Shown: positions 7,606-17,477, counted from the stretch's first letter. The stretch: 64,000 nucleotides of DNA from Rhodococcus xishaensis (GCF_004011825.1 NZ_RKLO01000005.1:62001-126000), one strand, 5' to 3'. Made by a program: numbers and translations. Notes: generated from the sequence alone by a model not told the origin.

Positions 7606-9204
7606 TCACATCCGGAAGACACCGAAGTTCTCGGTGCCCTCGATCGGGGCGTTGGCAATGGCCGACAGGCACATTCCCACCACCGTGCGGGTGTCGCGGG
7701 GATCGATGACGCCGTCGTCGTACAGGCGCCCGGACAGGAACGTCGGCAACGACTCCGCCTCGATCTGGTTCTCGATCATCGCTCGCATACCCGCGTCGGC
7801 CTCCTCGTCGAAGACCTGGCCGCGCGCCTCGGCCGACGCGCGCCCGACGATCGAGATCACGCCCGCGAGTTGCGCACCGCCCATAACTGCGGACTTGGAA
7901 CTGGGCCATGCGAACAGGAAGCGGGGATCGAATGCGCGCCCGCACATGCCGTAGTGGCCGGCGCCGTATGACGCACCGAGCAGGATCGAGATGTGCGGGA
8001 CGGTCGAGTTGGCGACCGCATTGATCATCATCGAGCCGTGCTTGACCATGCCCCTTTCCTCGTACTCCTTGCCCACCATGTAACCGGTGGTGTTGTGCAG
8101 GAACAGAAGTGGCGTGTTCGATCGGTTGGCCAGCTGGATGAACTGTGTGGCCTTCTGTGACTCCTCGCTGAACAGGACGCCGCGCGCGTTGGCGAGGATG
8201 CCGATGGGGTAGCCGTGCAACTCGGCCCACCCGGTCACGAGCGACGAGCCGTAGAGCGGCTTGAACTCGTCGAAGTCGGAGCCGTCGACGATGCGTGCGA
8301 TCACCTCGCGCGGATCGAACGGAATCTTCAGGTCCGGCGGGACGATGCCGAGCAGCTCCTCGGGGTCCTCCAAGGGTTCGATCACCTCGGCCCGCGGCGC
8401 CGGCCCCTGCTTCTTCCAGTTGAGACGCCGGACGATGCTGCGGCCGATGCGGATCGCGTCCTGCTCGTCGACCGCGAAGTAGTCGGCCAGACCGGAGGTC
8501 CGGGCGTGCATCTCGGCACCGCCGAGCGATTCGTCGTCGGACTCCTCGCCGGTCGCCATCTTCACCAGCGGGGGCCCGGCCAGGAAGACCTTGGAGCGTT
8601 CCTTGATCATCACGACGTGGTCGGACATGCCCGGGATGTAGGCGCCACCCGCGGTGGAGTTGCCGAAGACGAGCGCAATGGTCGGGATGCCGGCCGCCGA
8701 CAACTGGGTCAGGTCACGGAACATCCGTCCACCCGGGATGAATACTTCCTTCTGCGTCGGCAGGTCGGCACCACCGGACTCGACGAGCGAGATCACCGGC
8801 AGCCGGTTCTGGAGCGCGATGTCGTTAGCTCGGAAGCCCTTCTTGAGCGTCCAGGGGTTGGACGTACCACCGCGGACCGTGGGATCGTTCGCGACGATCA
8901 GGCACTCGACACCGCTGACGACGCCGATGCCGACGACAGTGGACCCACCCACGGGGAACTCGGTGCCCCACGCGGCGAGCGGAGACAGTTCCAGGAAGGG
9001 AGAGTCCGGATCGAGCAGGAGTTCGATTCGCTCCCGGGCGAGCAGTTTGCCCCGGGCGTGGTGCCGCTCGATGTACTTCTCCCCGCCTCCGGCAAGGGCT
9101 TTCGCGTGCTCGGCCTCGAGTTCGACGAGCTTGGTCGTCATCGACTCCGCCGCCGACTGGTACTCCGGCGAGTTCGTATCCAGCGCCGACTTCAGAATCG
9201 TCAT
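7606..9204 (-). CDS. accD2: Acyl-CoA carboxylase beta subunit (carboxyltransferase)
   Basis: 532 aa carboxyltransferase with both crotonase-like halves: the N-terminal acyl-CoA site includes STAGGAYIPGMSDH and the C-terminal biotin site includes ASYGAGHYGMCGRAFDPRF. It ends in GVFRM, as methylcrotonyl-CoA carboxylase beta subunits do, and overall it looks closer to MCC/geranyl-CoA carboxylase than to propionyl-CoA carboxylase. It overlaps the preceding acyl-CoA dehydrogenase by 4 nt. It should form a dodecamer with the alpha subunit. Substrate is inferred as a 3-methyl-branched enoyl-CoA. Confidence 0.9.
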   Translation of the reverse strand: MTILKSALDTNSPEYQSAAESMTTKLVELEAEHAKALAGGGEKYIERHHARGKLLARERIELLLDPDSPFLELSPLAAWGTEFPVGGSTVVGIGVVSGVECLIVANDPTVRGGTSNPWTLKKGFRANDIALQNRLPVISLVESGGADLPTQKEVFIPGGRMFRDLTQLSAAGIPTIALVFGNSTAGGAYIPGMSDHVVMIKERSKVFLAGPPLVKMATGEESDDESLGGAEMHARTSGLADYFAVDEQDAIRIGRSIVRRLNWKKQGPAPRAEVIEPLEDPEELLGIVPPDLKIPFDPREVIARIVDGSDFDEFKPLYGSSLVTGWAELHGYPIGILANARGVLFSEESQKATQFIQLANRSNTPLLFLHNTTGYMVGKEYEERGMVKHGSMMINAVANSTVPHISILLGASYGAGHYGMCGRAFDPRFLFAWPSSKSAVMGGAQLAGVISIVGRASAEARGQVFDEEADAGMRAMIENQIEAESLPTFLSGRLYDDGVIDPRDTRTVVGMCLSAIANAPIEGTENFGVFRM

Positions 9205-10349
9205 GACTGGTACCCCAGACGCTTGGCCGCCAGCGAGGTAAGGATCTCCGTCGTCCCGCCCCCGATACCCAGAATTCGCATGTCTCGGTACTGCCTCTCC
9301 ACTTCACACTCTGCCATGTAGCCCATGCCGCCGAACAACTGCACCGCCTGGTTGGCCACCCACTCGCCCGCCTCGACAGCGGTGTTCTTGGCAAAACACA
9401 CTTCCGCGACCAAGTCCTCGTTCGATGTGAGCGAACGTTCCACGAGGGTACGGGTGTAGACGCGGGCGACGTCCACACGCCGCGTCATCTCGGTGAGGGT
9501 GGTCTGCACGCCCTGCCGAGAGATCAGCGGACGCCCGAACGTCTCCCGGTCGCGGCACCACTGCAGGGTCAGGTCCAAGCACCGCTGCGCGCTCGCGTAC
9601 GCCTGGACGGCCAGAGCGATACGTTCGGTGAGGAACGCCTGCGCAATCTGCGCGAACCCCGTGTTCTCCTCGCCCACTAGATTCTGTACCGGAACCCGGG
9701 CGTCGACGAACGCCAGCTCCGCGGTGTCCGATGCCCGCCAGCCCATCTTGTCCAGCTTGCGAGCCACCTCGAACCCCGGTGTGCCCTTCTCGATCACCAG
9801 CAACGACACCCCGGCGGCGCCCGCACCGCCAGTGCGGACCGCGGTGACGACGAAGTCTGCGCGAACGGCCGAGGTGATGAACGTCTTGGCGCCGTTGACG
9901 ACGTAGTGGTCGCCGTCCCGCACCGCCGTCGTCCGCAGGTGCCCGACGTCCGAGCCGCCTCCCGGTTCGGTGATCGCCAGCGAACCGATCTTCTCGCCCG
10001 CGAGGGTGGGCCGTACCCATCGGTCGATCTGGCGCTCGTCACCCGCCGCAATGAGATGCGGCAAGGCGATTCCGCAGGTGAACAAGGACGCGAACAACCC
10101 GCCGGAAGCGCCGGCCTCGTGCATCTCCTCACAGATCAGCATGGCATCGACAAAATCGCCACCATCGCCTCCGACGGCCTCGGGAAAGCCTGCGCCGAGC
10201 AGGCCCAACCCGGCCGACTTGCGATGCAACTCCTGTGGGATCTCGCCGTCACGCTCCCAGTCGTCGAGGTGCGGGAGGATCTCCTGCTCGACGAAACCGC
10301 GGACGGTCTTGCGCAACTGCCGACGCTCGGGCGTCTCCCACACACTCAT
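9201..10349 (-). CDS. Acyl-CoA dehydrogenase (FadE13-like)
   Basis: 382 aa. FAD contact motif SLAITEPGGGSDVGH near residue 125, NGAKTFITSAVRADF near 155, and the C-terminal GGMGYMAECEVERQYRD with the expected catalytic Glu region and the RDMRI motif. ATG at 10349 overlaps the AtuA-like stop by 4 nt. It is a second dehydrogenase in the same operon as the FadE12-like one, which suggests two oxidation steps or two substrate lengths in one pathway. Confidence 0.9.
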   Translation of the reverse strand: MSVWETPERRQLRKTVRGFVEQEILPHLDDWERDGEIPQELHRKSAGLGLLGAGFPEAVGGDGGDFVDAMLICEEMHEAGASGGLFASLFTCGIALPHLIAAGDERQIDRWVRPTLAGEKIGSLAITEPGGGSDVGHLRTTAVRDGDHYVVNGAKTFITSAVRADFVVTAVRTGGAGAAGVSLLVIEKGTPGFEVARKLDKMGWRASDTAELAFVDARVPVQNLVGEENTGFAQIAQAFLTERIALAVQAYASAQRCLDLTLQWCRDRETFGRPLISRQGVQTTLTEMTRRVDVARVYTRTLVERSLTSNEDLVAEVCFAKNTAVEAGEWVANQAVQLFGGMGYMAECEVERQYRDMRILGIGGGTTEILTSLAAKRLGYQS

Positions 10350-12091
10350 ACGTGTCCTTCCTGGTGGGCTCCGGCGGCACTGGGGACCAGGTCGGCGGGG
10401 ATCTCGATGTGCCGGCTGCGCAGCCACTCGCCGAGGCCCTTGGCCTGCGGATCGAACCGGGCCTGCGACGCGACACCGCGGCCGAGGATGCCCTCGATCA
10501 CGAAGTTGACGGCCCGAAGATTCGGCAGTACGTGTCGAACGACGTCGAGTTCCTTCGCCTCCGGCAGCATCCGCTTCACCTCGTCGACGGTGAGGGCGTC
10601 GACCAACCAGCGCCACTGTTCGTCGGTACGGACCCACACGCCGACGTTGGCGTTGCCGCCCTTGTCACCGCTGCGGGCGGCCGCGATCGTCCCGAGCGGG
10701 ACGGTCACGGTCTCGGACGAGGTGGGCGCCTCGGGAACCGCGGGCTCGGGCACTTCCTCGAGGGCTCGTGTCTGTGGGCTGGGGGCGATGTCGACGCGGG
10801 TGCCGTCGGGCAGGACCGCCACGTGCGGCACCTGGTCCGCATCGACGTAGCCGGGTGTGAACACCGCATACGGCTGACCATTCGACGGCGGCGCCGTGAG
10901 CGTGAATCCCGGGTAGCTCGCGAGCGCGAGTTCGACCGCGGCCGACGAGAACGCGCGCCCGACGACGTTGGGATCGGTGTCACGGACGGTGCAGCGAAGC
11001 AGCGCGCTCGCGGCCTCCTCGGTGTCGGCGTCCGGGTGATCGGTCCGCGCGAGCGTCCACTCGAGTTCTTGGGGCTTGCGCCCAAGCCACGAATCCATCT
11101 GCTGCCGAACCAGTTCGGCCTTGGCCTCGATGTCCAGGCCAGTGAGTACGAACGTGGCCTCGTTCCGGAAGCCGGCGAGCGCATTGAGAGACACCTTGTA
11201 CTGCGGCGGTGGCGCTTCACCGGTGACATCGGAGATCCGGACCCGATCGGGTCCGTCGTTGGACACCTGGACCGAGTCCATCCGCGCGGTGACGTCGGGT
11301 CCGGCGTAGCGCCCACACGCGATCTCGTACAGCAACTGTGCGGTGACCGTGTCGACGGTCACCGCTCCCCCGGTCCCTGCGTGCTTGGTGATCACCGAGG
11401 AGCCGTCGGCGTCGATCTCCGCGATCGGAAAGCCGGGGCGCGTGAGGTCGGGGATCTCGGTGAACCACGAGTAGTTGCCGCCGGTGGCCTGCGTGCCACA
11501 CTCGATCACGTGCCCGGCGACCACGGCCCCCGCCAACTTGTCGAATTCGTCTCGCGCCCAGCCGAAGTGCGCCGCCGCGGGTCCGACGATCACCGACGCG
11601 TCGGTGACCCGACCGGTGACGACGACGTCTGCGCCGGCGTTCAGGCACTCCACGATGCCCCACGCTCCGAGGTAGGCATTGGCGGTCAGCGGCGGCGTCG
11701 CCGGGTCGCCCTGGCGGTCGAGTCCGAGTTCCGCAGCCCGCGCGATCAGGTCGTCGCCCTCGACGTGGGCGATTCGTGCGCTGAGCCCGAGCCGGTCCGC
11801 GACCTCCCGTAGGGCGTCGGCGAGCCCGACCGGGTTCACTCCACCGGCGTTGGTCACGATCTTCACCCCACGGTCCAGGGCGAGCCCGAGGCAGTCCTCG
11901 GCCTGGCGCAGGAACGTCTTCGCGTAACCGCGCGACGGGTCCTTCATCCGGTCGCGACCCAGGATCAGCATGGTGAGTTCGGCGAGGTAATCGCCAGTCA
12001 GGTAGTCGAGGTCGCCACCCTCGAGCATCTCGCGCATCGCGGAGTACCGATCGCCGTAGAACCCCGAGCAGTTGCCGATGCGCACACTCAC
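10346..12091 (-). CDS. AtuA-like acyclic terpene utilisation protein (DUF1446)
   Basis: 581 aa. The N-terminal half starts with [11 protein letters not shown] and carries the conserved [13 protein letters not shown] segment and [10 protein letters not shown] of DUF1446/AtuA proteins. The C-terminal 110 residues ([20 protein letters not shown]) form the second conserved AtuA domain. AtuA is required for citronellol/geraniol breakdown in Pseudomonas, but its reaction is unknown. It is flanked by 4-nt overlaps on both sides. As I recall, Rv0976c is the M. tuberculosis counterpart next to fadE13. Sure of family, not of function. Confidence 0.85.
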   Translation of the reverse strand: MSVRIGNCSGFYGDRYSAMREMLEGGDLDYLTGDYLAELTMLILGRDRMKDPSRGYAKTFLRQAEDCLGLALDRGVKIVTNAGGVNPVGLADALREVADRLGLSARIAHVEGDDLIARAAELGLDRQGDPATPPLTANAYLGAWGIVECLNAGADVVVTGRVTDASVIVGPAAAHFGWARDEFDKLAGAVVAGHVIECGTQATGGNYSWFTEIPDLTRPGFPIAEIDADGSSVITKHAGTGGAVTVDTVTAQLLYEIACGRYAGPDVTARMDSVQVSNDGPDRVRISDVTGEAPPPQYKVSLNALAGFRNEATFVLTGLDIEAKAELVRQQMDSWLGRKPQELEWTLARTDHPDADTEEAASALLRCTVRDTDPNVVGRAFSSAAVELALASYPGFTLTAPPSNGQPYAVFTPGYVDADQVPHVAVLPDGTRVDIAPSPQTRALEEVPEPAVPEAPTSSETVTVPLGTIAAARSGDKGGNANVGVWVRTDEQWRWLVDALTVDEVKRMLPEAKELDVVRHVLPNLRAVNFVIEGILGRGVASQARFDPQAKGLGEWLRSRHIEIPADLVPSAAGAHQEGHV

Positions 12092-12918
12092 TGCGCGGCC
12101 TCTGCCCCTGCTGCCTCGAACCCGCCGGTCTGCGCAGCGTGTTCACTGCGGCCCGAGCCGGGCGGACCAGCGAAAGCCTGCGCGATGTCGAGCCATCGGT
12201 CTGCATCGGCGCCCACCGCCTGCAAGGCGGTGTCGACGCGGTGGACGCGCTGCGTCACGAGCAGACAGAAGTCCTCTGCCGGACCGGTCACCCGCTGCGG
12301 CGCCTCCTCCTCGCCCCACGCCCAGATGGTTCCGTCCGGTGCGTTCAACTCCACCCGGAACTCGTCGGCGGGCGGGGTGAGCTCGTGGACGGTGTACGCG
12401 AAGTTGCGGGTCCGGACACCCAGGCGCGCAATGTGCTTGAGCCGGCCGGTCGGCTCGACCGTCAACCCGAGAGTGTCCGCCACGTCGCGCCCGTGAGCCC
12501 ATGTCTCCATCAACCGAGCGGTCGCCATGGATGCCACACTCATCGGCGGCCCGAACCAGGGCAGCTTGGTTCCGGCCGGGACGCTCAGCAGCACCTCGGC
12601 GAGCTTCTCGCGGGTGGTTCGCCAGTCGGCCAGGAGCTCGTTCGGAGGCCTCCGCGCCTCTACTTCGGCGCCCTCGTCGACAAAGCCGAGCGGGTTCTTC
12701 CATGCCTCGGCGAGTTGTGCCGCGAAGGCGTCCTCATCGGTAGCCGCGATCAGTGCAGCTCGGTCGGTCCACGCGAGATGTCCGATCTGATGCGCGACGG
12801 TCCAGCCTTCCGCTGGTGTCGTCAGGGTCCACTGCTCGTCGGGCAGGTCCGCGACCAGCGCATCGAGCGCTGCGCCTTCTGCGCTCAGGTCATCGACGAT
12901 CTTGTTCAGGTCAGCCAC
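12088..12918 (-). CDS. TIGR03084-like DinB-fold (mycothiol-dependent type) protein
   Basis: 276 aa, first gene of the acyl-CoA operon. The N-terminal domain has the four-helix DinB/maleylpyruvate-isomerase layout with putative metal ligands in [15 protein letters not shown] and [11 protein letters not shown]; the C-terminal SCP2-like domain contains [20 protein letters not shown]. This architecture matches actinobacterial TIGR03084 proteins, whose reaction is unknown but which may use mycothiol. The GTG at 12918 is favoured over the ATG further upstream because GAGGAGGGG lies directly before it. Its stop overlaps the AtuA-like start by 4 nt. Confidence 0.8.
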   Translation of the reverse strand: MADLNKIVDDLSAEGAALDALVADLPDEQWTLTTPAEGWTVAHQIGHLAWTDRAALIAATDEDAFAAQLAEAWKNPLGFVDEGAEVEARRPPNELLADWRTTREKLAEVLLSVPAGTKLPWFGPPMSVASMATARLMETWAHGRDVADTLGLTVEPTGRLKHIARLGVRTRNFAYTVHELTPPADEFRVELNAPDGTIWAWGEEEAPQRVTGPAEDFCLLVTQRVHRVDTALQAVGADADRWLDIAQAFAGPPGSGRSEHAAQTGGFEAAGAEAAQ

Positions 12919-12966
12919 ACACCCCTCCTCGAATGCCTTGACCAGCATCACACCGGGGTGATCAAA

Positions 12967-12984
12967 AATCAAGCAGTGCTGATT
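12967..12984. promoter_or_regulatory. Candidate operator before the acyl-CoA operon
   Basis: Imperfect palindrome AATCAAGCAGTGCTGATT (AATCA/TGATT arms and an inner GCA/TGC) 49 bp upstream of the first start codon of the operon, inside the local AT-rich patch where the promoter should be. This is the size and place of a TetR- or GntR-type site. No regulator is assigned. Confidence 0.35.
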
Positions 12985-13027
12985 GTTTATCCTGTTGCCC
13001 GCACCCTCTCCTCGCGAACGGTGCGGG

Positions 13028-13381
13028 TCACGCCGTCATGTTGGCAGTGGTGGGCCAGGTGCGGCGGCCGCCGGAAAGCGACCACTGCAGATCCGGCACA
13101 TGGGTGACCCGATCGTGCCGCTCGACGGTGAAGTTTGTGATCGGCAGACGCTCCACTGTGGTCGATTCGGCGAGCATGTTCCCCGCGACGCCCTGTTCGA
13201 AGACCGAGAACGCTGTGTGGTTGACCGAATTGACAGCGACCTGCAGCGCAGAGAGTGCGGTGTCGTGCGGGCCGAACTCGGCGAGCGTGTGACCGCCGCC
13301 GATGGTGGTGCCCACCACCGCGTAGTAGTGCCAGTGCGAAGCATTGTCCGGGTTGTGTGTGACGCCAGGCTCTGCAGCCAT
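13028..13381 (-). CDS. Conserved-looking hypothetical protein, 117 aa
   Basis: I do not recognise this protein. The start at 13381 ([10 protein letters not shown]) is preceded by GGGAAGGGGCGC. It is soluble, without a signal peptide or membrane segment, and is unusually rich in His, Asn and Thr ([22 protein letters not shown]). Base composition is like that of its neighbours. It sits between the acyl-CoA operon and the efflux pump gene on the same strand, about 110 bp from the first start of the acyl-CoA operon, so it could share that promoter region or be a separate unit. Confidence 0.6.
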   Translation of the reverse strand: MAAEPGVTHNPDNASHWHYYAVVGTTIGGGHTLAEFGPHDTALSALQVAVNSVNHTAFSVFEQGVAGNMLAESTTVERLPITNFTVERHDRVTHVPDLQWSLSGGRRTWPTTANMTA

Positions 13382-13473
13382 GATGCGCCCCTTCCCTGTT
13401 CGAGGCTCCTGTGGCCAGGATAGGACCGGCCGCCGACAGGATCGACGTGGCACGCCGAGGCTGGCTCGAACAC

Positions 13474-13515
13474 CCCTAGGGCCCCCGGGCGAGGAATCGC
13501 TCGGGGGCCCTAGGG
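13474..13515. terminator. Terminator of the efflux pump gene
   Basis: Perfect 14-bp inverted repeat (CCCTAGGGCCCCCG with its complement) and a 14-nt loop, about 24 bp past the stop codon of the minus-strand MFS gene. It isolates that gene from the small hypothetical gene downstream. Confidence 0.85.
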
Positions 13516-13538
13516 AGTCCGCGTGAGAGTCCGCAGTG

Positions 13539-15077
13539 TCAATGCATCATCGCTGGCTGAACGTCCTCGGTCGTCGGCGTGGAGCGCCGGCGGGGGAGGA
13601 AGAACGCCGGAACCAACGTCACCGCGGCGATTAAGAATGCCACCGTGAAGGTGCCTGCGAACGCATCCGCCGCAGCGCCGAATCCCTGTTCGAGCATCGG
13701 CTGTGGAACCTGCTCCGCAATCGCCGGCTCCTCGCGGGAGGCGATCGCCGTGCCGGCATCGGGCCGGTCCAGCAGCTGGTTCGTCAGCACCATGGACATC
13801 GTCGCGGTACCGATCGAGCCGGCAGTCTGCTGGACGATATTCATCAGGGTCGAACCACGGGCGATCATCTCGTTCTCGAGGGTGACCAGCGCAGCCGTCA
13901 TCAGCGGCATCATGGTGCAGCCCATGCCGAGACCCATCACGAACAGCGACCCGGTCAACAGCAGGTACGACGAATCCGCAGTCAGCTGGGTGAACGTCGA
14001 CAGGCCGAGCGCGATCAGCGGCAAACCCGTCAGGACGATCTTGCCCGAGCCGATCTTGTCGACCAGCCGCCCGGCGATCGGCATCGTCACCATCGCACCG
14101 ATGCCCTGCGGGGCCAACAACAGACCCGCGGCCAATGCGGACTCACCGCGCACCTGGATGAAGTAGCTCGGGAACAACAGGCCCGCACCCATGAACGCGA
14201 TGATGAACATCGTCGTGGTCGTGACCGCAATCGTCAGCTGCCGGTTCTCGAACAGGTGCAGATCGATCAGCGGGTGGTCCTTGCTGAGTGAGTGGAAGAC
14301 GAAACCCAGGATCAGCGCGAGTCCGAGACCCGCCGAGACCAGCACCCGAGCCGAGGCGATCGTGCCCACCTCCGGGATCGACGAGACTCCGAAGAGGAAG
14401 AGCGCCAGACCCGGCGAGAGCAGCAGCATGCCGACGACGTCGAAGGTCTGGGACGGGCTCGGCTCGTCCTTGGGCAGCAGCCTCACCGCAGCAGCCAGAG
14501 CAACTAGACCGACGGGCAGGTTGATGAGGAAGATCCAGTGCCAGCTGGCGACGTCGATCAACCAGCCGCCCAGGATGGGGCCGCCGATCGGGCCGAGGAG
14601 CATCGGAATCCCCAGCACCGCCATGACCCGACCGACCCGATCCGGGCCGGCCGCGCGGGTCATGATCGTCATACCGAGCGGCATCAGCATGCCTCCGCCG
14701 AGGCCCTGGATCACCCGGAAGGCGATGAGCGACGTGATGTCCCATGCGAACGCGCAGGCCACCGAGCCGATCACGAACAAGATCAGCGCGGTGATGTACA
14801 GCCGCTTGGTGCCGAAGCGGTCGGCCGCCCAGCCCGTGGCCGGGATGACCGTGGCCAGTGCGAGCGTGTAGGCGGTCATGGTCCAAGCGACGGCAGCCAT
14901 GGTCGCGTCGAACTCTTGCGAGAACGTCGTCAATGCGACGCTGACGACGGTCACGTCGAGGATGGACATGATGGCTCCGAGCACCACCACGGATGAGATC
15001 TTCAAGACCGCGCCGTCGATCTTGTCCGACTCCCGTGCCCCCGATCGGGGCTCGGACGTCGAGTTGGGCGTCGTCAT
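13539..15077 (-). CDS. DHA2-family MFS drug/proton antiporter (EmrB/QacA type, 14 TM)
   Basis: 512 aa. The sequence has about 14 hydrophobic segments, the family motif LDVTVVSVAL in the first one, motif A (GWAADRFGTKRLY) after TM2, and motif C (GPIGGPILGGWLI) in TM5, which marks drug:proton antiporters. It probably exports hydrophobic cations, dyes or antibiotics through the inner membrane. The ATG at 15077 follows CAGGAAC; an in-frame ATG at 15179 exists but adds a non-homologous extension. Single-gene unit with its own terminator and no adjacent regulator. Confidence 0.85.
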   Translation of the reverse strand: MTTPNSTSEPRSGARESDKIDGAVLKISSVVVLGAIMSILDVTVVSVALTTFSQEFDATMAAVAWTMTAYTLALATVIPATGWAADRFGTKRLYITALILFVIGSVACAFAWDITSLIAFRVIQGLGGGMLMPLGMTIMTRAAGPDRVGRVMAVLGIPMLLGPIGGPILGGWLIDVASWHWIFLINLPVGLVALAAAVRLLPKDEPSPSQTFDVVGMLLLSPGLALFLFGVSSIPEVGTIASARVLVSAGLGLALILGFVFHSLSKDHPLIDLHLFENRQLTIAVTTTTMFIIAFMGAGLLFPSYFIQVRGESALAAGLLLAPQGIGAMVTMPIAGRLVDKIGSGKIVLTGLPLIALGLSTFTQLTADSSYLLLTGSLFVMGLGMGCTMMPLMTAALVTLENEMIARGSTLMNIVQQTAGSIGTATMSMVLTNQLLDRPDAGTAIASREEPAIAEQVPQPMLEQGFGAAADAFAGTFTVAFLIAAVTLVPAFFLPRRRSTPTTEDVQPAMMH

Positions 15078-15300
15078 GTGCAGAGTTCCTGACTTCGGGC
15101 CCGCGAGGCGTCGCCCGCGAGAGGGTTGAATGATCCCGAGCAACCGCCTTCGGTTCGGCTCGCTCAGCCCACCGAACACTCGGAAATCGTCATGTTTGCC
15201 CTCGGCGACCCCGCCGTGGCCCGTTCACGACACCATGCCACTGTGACAAGCAGCAACGGATTTTCGCGGGATCCGAATCCCTACGTGAGCAGGAGCACAC

Positions 15301-16266
15301 TCACTCCTGGACGAGGACGGCCTTTCCGAGCACACGACCGGCCTCGAGATCCGCGAGAGCCTGCGCGGCCGACGCCAGCGGATACCGAGCTTTCACGACC
15401 GGGCGCAGCCCCGCGCTGACGTGCTCGAGCAGTGCAGCATGCGTCTTGGCGAGTGCGGACGGATCGTGCGGCAGGAATTCACCCCACGCGGCGCCGACGA
15501 TGCTGATGTTCCGGAACAGGACCCGATTCAGCTTGACCGACGGGATGTCCCCGCCCGCGAAACCGATCACGACCAGTCGCCCCTCGGCCGCGAGGGTCCG
15601 GACGGCGTCGTCGAAGGCGTCCCCGCCAACGGGGTCGACGACGACGTCGGCGCCGCGACCCCCGGTGAGTTCCCGGACCCGACCGGCCCATCCTTCGGTC
15701 AGCCGGACGACGTCGTCGGCGCCGATCTCACGCAGGAAGTCGTCGGCACCATCACGGCGCACCACCGCGATCACCCGGGCGCCGTGCGCCTTCGCCAGCT
15801 GGATCGTCGACGTCCCGACGCCTCCCGCCGCGCCGAGGACCACAACGGTCTCCCCCCGCCGCAGGTTGGCGCGGCGTCCGAGCGCGAACTCCATCGTCTG
15901 ATAGTTGATGATCAGCGAAGCCGCTTCCTCGAAGCTCAGGTCGTCGGGGATCGGCAGCACCACCGCGGGATGGACCGCAACGCGCTCGGCGTATCCGCCG
16001 AGACTGGACACCGCCAGCACCCGCTGACCTTGTTCGAACCCGCTGCCCTCCGGTGCGCTCATGACGACGCCGGCCACCTCAGTACCGGGCACGAACGGCG
16101 GCTGCGGGGCATGCTGGTACTTGCCATAGCTGATGAGCAGGTCCGGGAAGCACACGCCACTGGCCTTTACATCGATCAGGACCAGCCCGTCCGAATCCGG
16201 TTCGGGCAGATCCTGCACCTCCATCGCCGACGGCCCCTTCAGCTCCGTCACCACCACTGCGCGCAC
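15301..16266 (-). CDS. Quinone oxidoreductase-like MDR protein
   Basis: 321 aa medium-chain reductase. N-terminal GroES-like domain with SGVCFPDLLISYGKYQ and FVPGTEVAGVV, then a Rossmann domain with VLGAAGGVGTSTIQLAKAHG (about residues 144-163) that binds NADPH. The structural and catalytic zinc ligands of alcohol dehydrogenases are absent, as in zeta-crystallin/QorA-type reductases. It likely reduces quinones or enones in the cytosol. It is divergent from the thioesterase gene, so they may share a control region. Confidence 0.85.
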   Translation of the reverse strand: MRAVVVTELKGPSAMEVQDLPEPDSDGLVLIDVKASGVCFPDLLISYGKYQHAPQPPFVPGTEVAGVVMSAPEGSGFEQGQRVLAVSSLGGYAERVAVHPAVVLPIPDDLSFEEAASLIINYQTMEFALGRRANLRRGETVVVLGAAGGVGTSTIQLAKAHGARVIAVVRRDGADDFLREIGADDVVRLTEGWAGRVRELTGGRGADVVVDPVGGDAFDDAVRTLAAEGRLVVIGFAGGDIPSVKLNRVLFRNISIVGAAWGEFLPHDPSALAKTHAALLEHVSAGLRPVVKARYPLASAAQALADLEAGRVLGKAVLVQE

Positions 16267-16407
16267 TTTCCACCTCCGAATCTGTAGGGCCCGGATGCCC
16301 TCCCGACGACGCTACCTAGCCGGGCAGCCCGCGACCGAACGGGGTGACGGCCGGCCGATCAGCTGCCACAATCGCTGGCGACAACCACAGAGACTGATGG
16401 GAAAACC
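16267..16407. promoter_or_regulatory. Divergent promoter region, quinone reductase / thioesterase
   Basis: 141 bp between divergent start codons. It must contain two promoters, but I find no clear hexamers or operator palindrome. Confidence 0.4.
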
Positions 16408-17217
16408 GTGGCTTCCGAGCAGATCGCCCCCGTAACGCAGACCGTCACCGCAGCGCAGGTTCTCGCGCCTTCGCCACCACCTGAGCTCTGTTTCGAGACG
16501 TCCCGCCCCATCCGCACCGGAGACGTCGACACCGAGTACCGCCTGCGACTGGATGGCATCGCCCGCTACTTGCAGGACATGGGCACGGACAACCTGGCTG
16601 CCTTCGGATTCGAGGAGACCGACCCCTTGTGGGTGGTCCGACGCACCGTGATCGACGTGCACCGCCCCGCGGTGTGGCCCGATCGGGTCCGCCTGCGCCG
16701 CTGGTGTGCCGCCCACTCCACCCGATGGTCGTCGATGCGGGTCCAGCTGAACAACGACGAAAACGCCCTGATCGAGACCGAGGCCTTCTGGATCAACATC
16801 GGGACCGAGACCGGGATGCCAGCGCGGATCAGTGACGGCCTACTCGAGCGCCTGGCACTCACTTCCAACGAACACCGACTCCGATGGAAGCCGTGGCTAC
16901 CCTCGATGCCCCCCGAAACGGACGAGCGGGAAGATCGTGACCAGATCTTCCACCTCCGGGTCACCGACATCGACCCGTTCAATCACGTCAACAACGCTGC
17001 CTACTGGCACGCGGTGGAGGAATGCCTGGCTGAGCGACCGGATCTGCTCGAGGCGCCGTACCGGGCGGTCGTCGAGCACCTGAGCCCCATCTTCGCGCGT
17101 GATCAGGTCATGCTCCACTCGAGAACTGACGACTCGTCGCTAGCACTGTGGTTCCTCGTCGACGGCGAGGTGCGGGCGACGGCTCGGGTCGAGCGTTTGG
17201 AGGCGCGCTCCGAGTGA
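16408..17217 (+). CDS. Acyl-ACP thioesterase-family protein (double hotdog)
   Basis: 269 aa from a GTG start; the ATG 11 nt upstream is out of frame. Two hotdog repeats are visible: the first with TRPIRTGDVDTEYRLR-like content and IARYLQDMGTDNLAAFG, the second with VTDIDPFNHVNNAAYWHAVEE, where the Asn/His segment corresponds to the FatA/FatB catalytic region. It should release fatty acids from ACP or hydrolyse acyl-CoAs in the cytosol. Actinobacterial members are common, physiological substrate unknown. Confidence 0.8.
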   Translation: MASEQIAPVTQTVTAAQVLAPSPPPELCFETSRPIRTGDVDTEYRLRLDGIARYLQDMGTDNLAAFGFEETDPLWVVRRTVIDVHRPAVWPDRVRLRRWCAAHSTRWSSMRVQLNNDENALIETEAFWINIGTETGMPARISDGLLERLALTSNEHRLRWKPWLPSMPPETDEREDRDQIFHLRVTDIDPFNHVNNAAYWHAVEECLAERPDLLEAPYRAVVEHLSPIFARDQVMLHSRTDDSSLALWFLVDGEVRATARVERLEARSE

Positions 17218-17276
17218 CTTCACCCGCCCTCGGCTCACGGCGACCCCACCGGCACTCGACGTACCGCGCCGAGGCC

Positions 17277-17477
17277 TCAGATCACCTTCTTGGCGACAAA
17301 GGCGATCAGCGCGACCACCACCGCGAACACTAGCGCGGTCCCGAAGCCGAGCAGCCACCACAGCACGCCGAACACGACCAGGGCGGGTGCCGCGGTGATC
17401 AGCGCGATCGTTGGGCTCTCCCGCACAACTTCGAGTGCCGACTCGGCCTTGGTTCGATCGATCTTCTTACCGGCCAT
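17277..17477 (-). CDS. Small membrane protein, 66 aa
   Basis: 66 aa starting with MAGKKIDRTKAESALEVV. A short charged N-terminus is followed by two hydrophobic segments (TIALITAAPALVVFGVLWW and FGTALVFAVVVALIAFVA) and a KKVI tail, so probably two membrane helices with both ends cytoplasmic. I do not recognise a named family. It follows rpoC on the same strand but is separated from it by a terminator. Confidence 0.65.
   Translation of the reverse strand: MAGKKIDRTKAESALEVVRESPTIALITAAPALVVFGVLWWLLGFGTALVFAVVVALIAFVAKKVI

Noticed and set aside
7595-8230. Long N-terminal extension of the biotin carboxylase gene
   Set aside because: The extra frame runs through the carboxyltransferase gene on the same strand and lacks homology; the biotin carboxylase domain starts right after the GTG at 7594.
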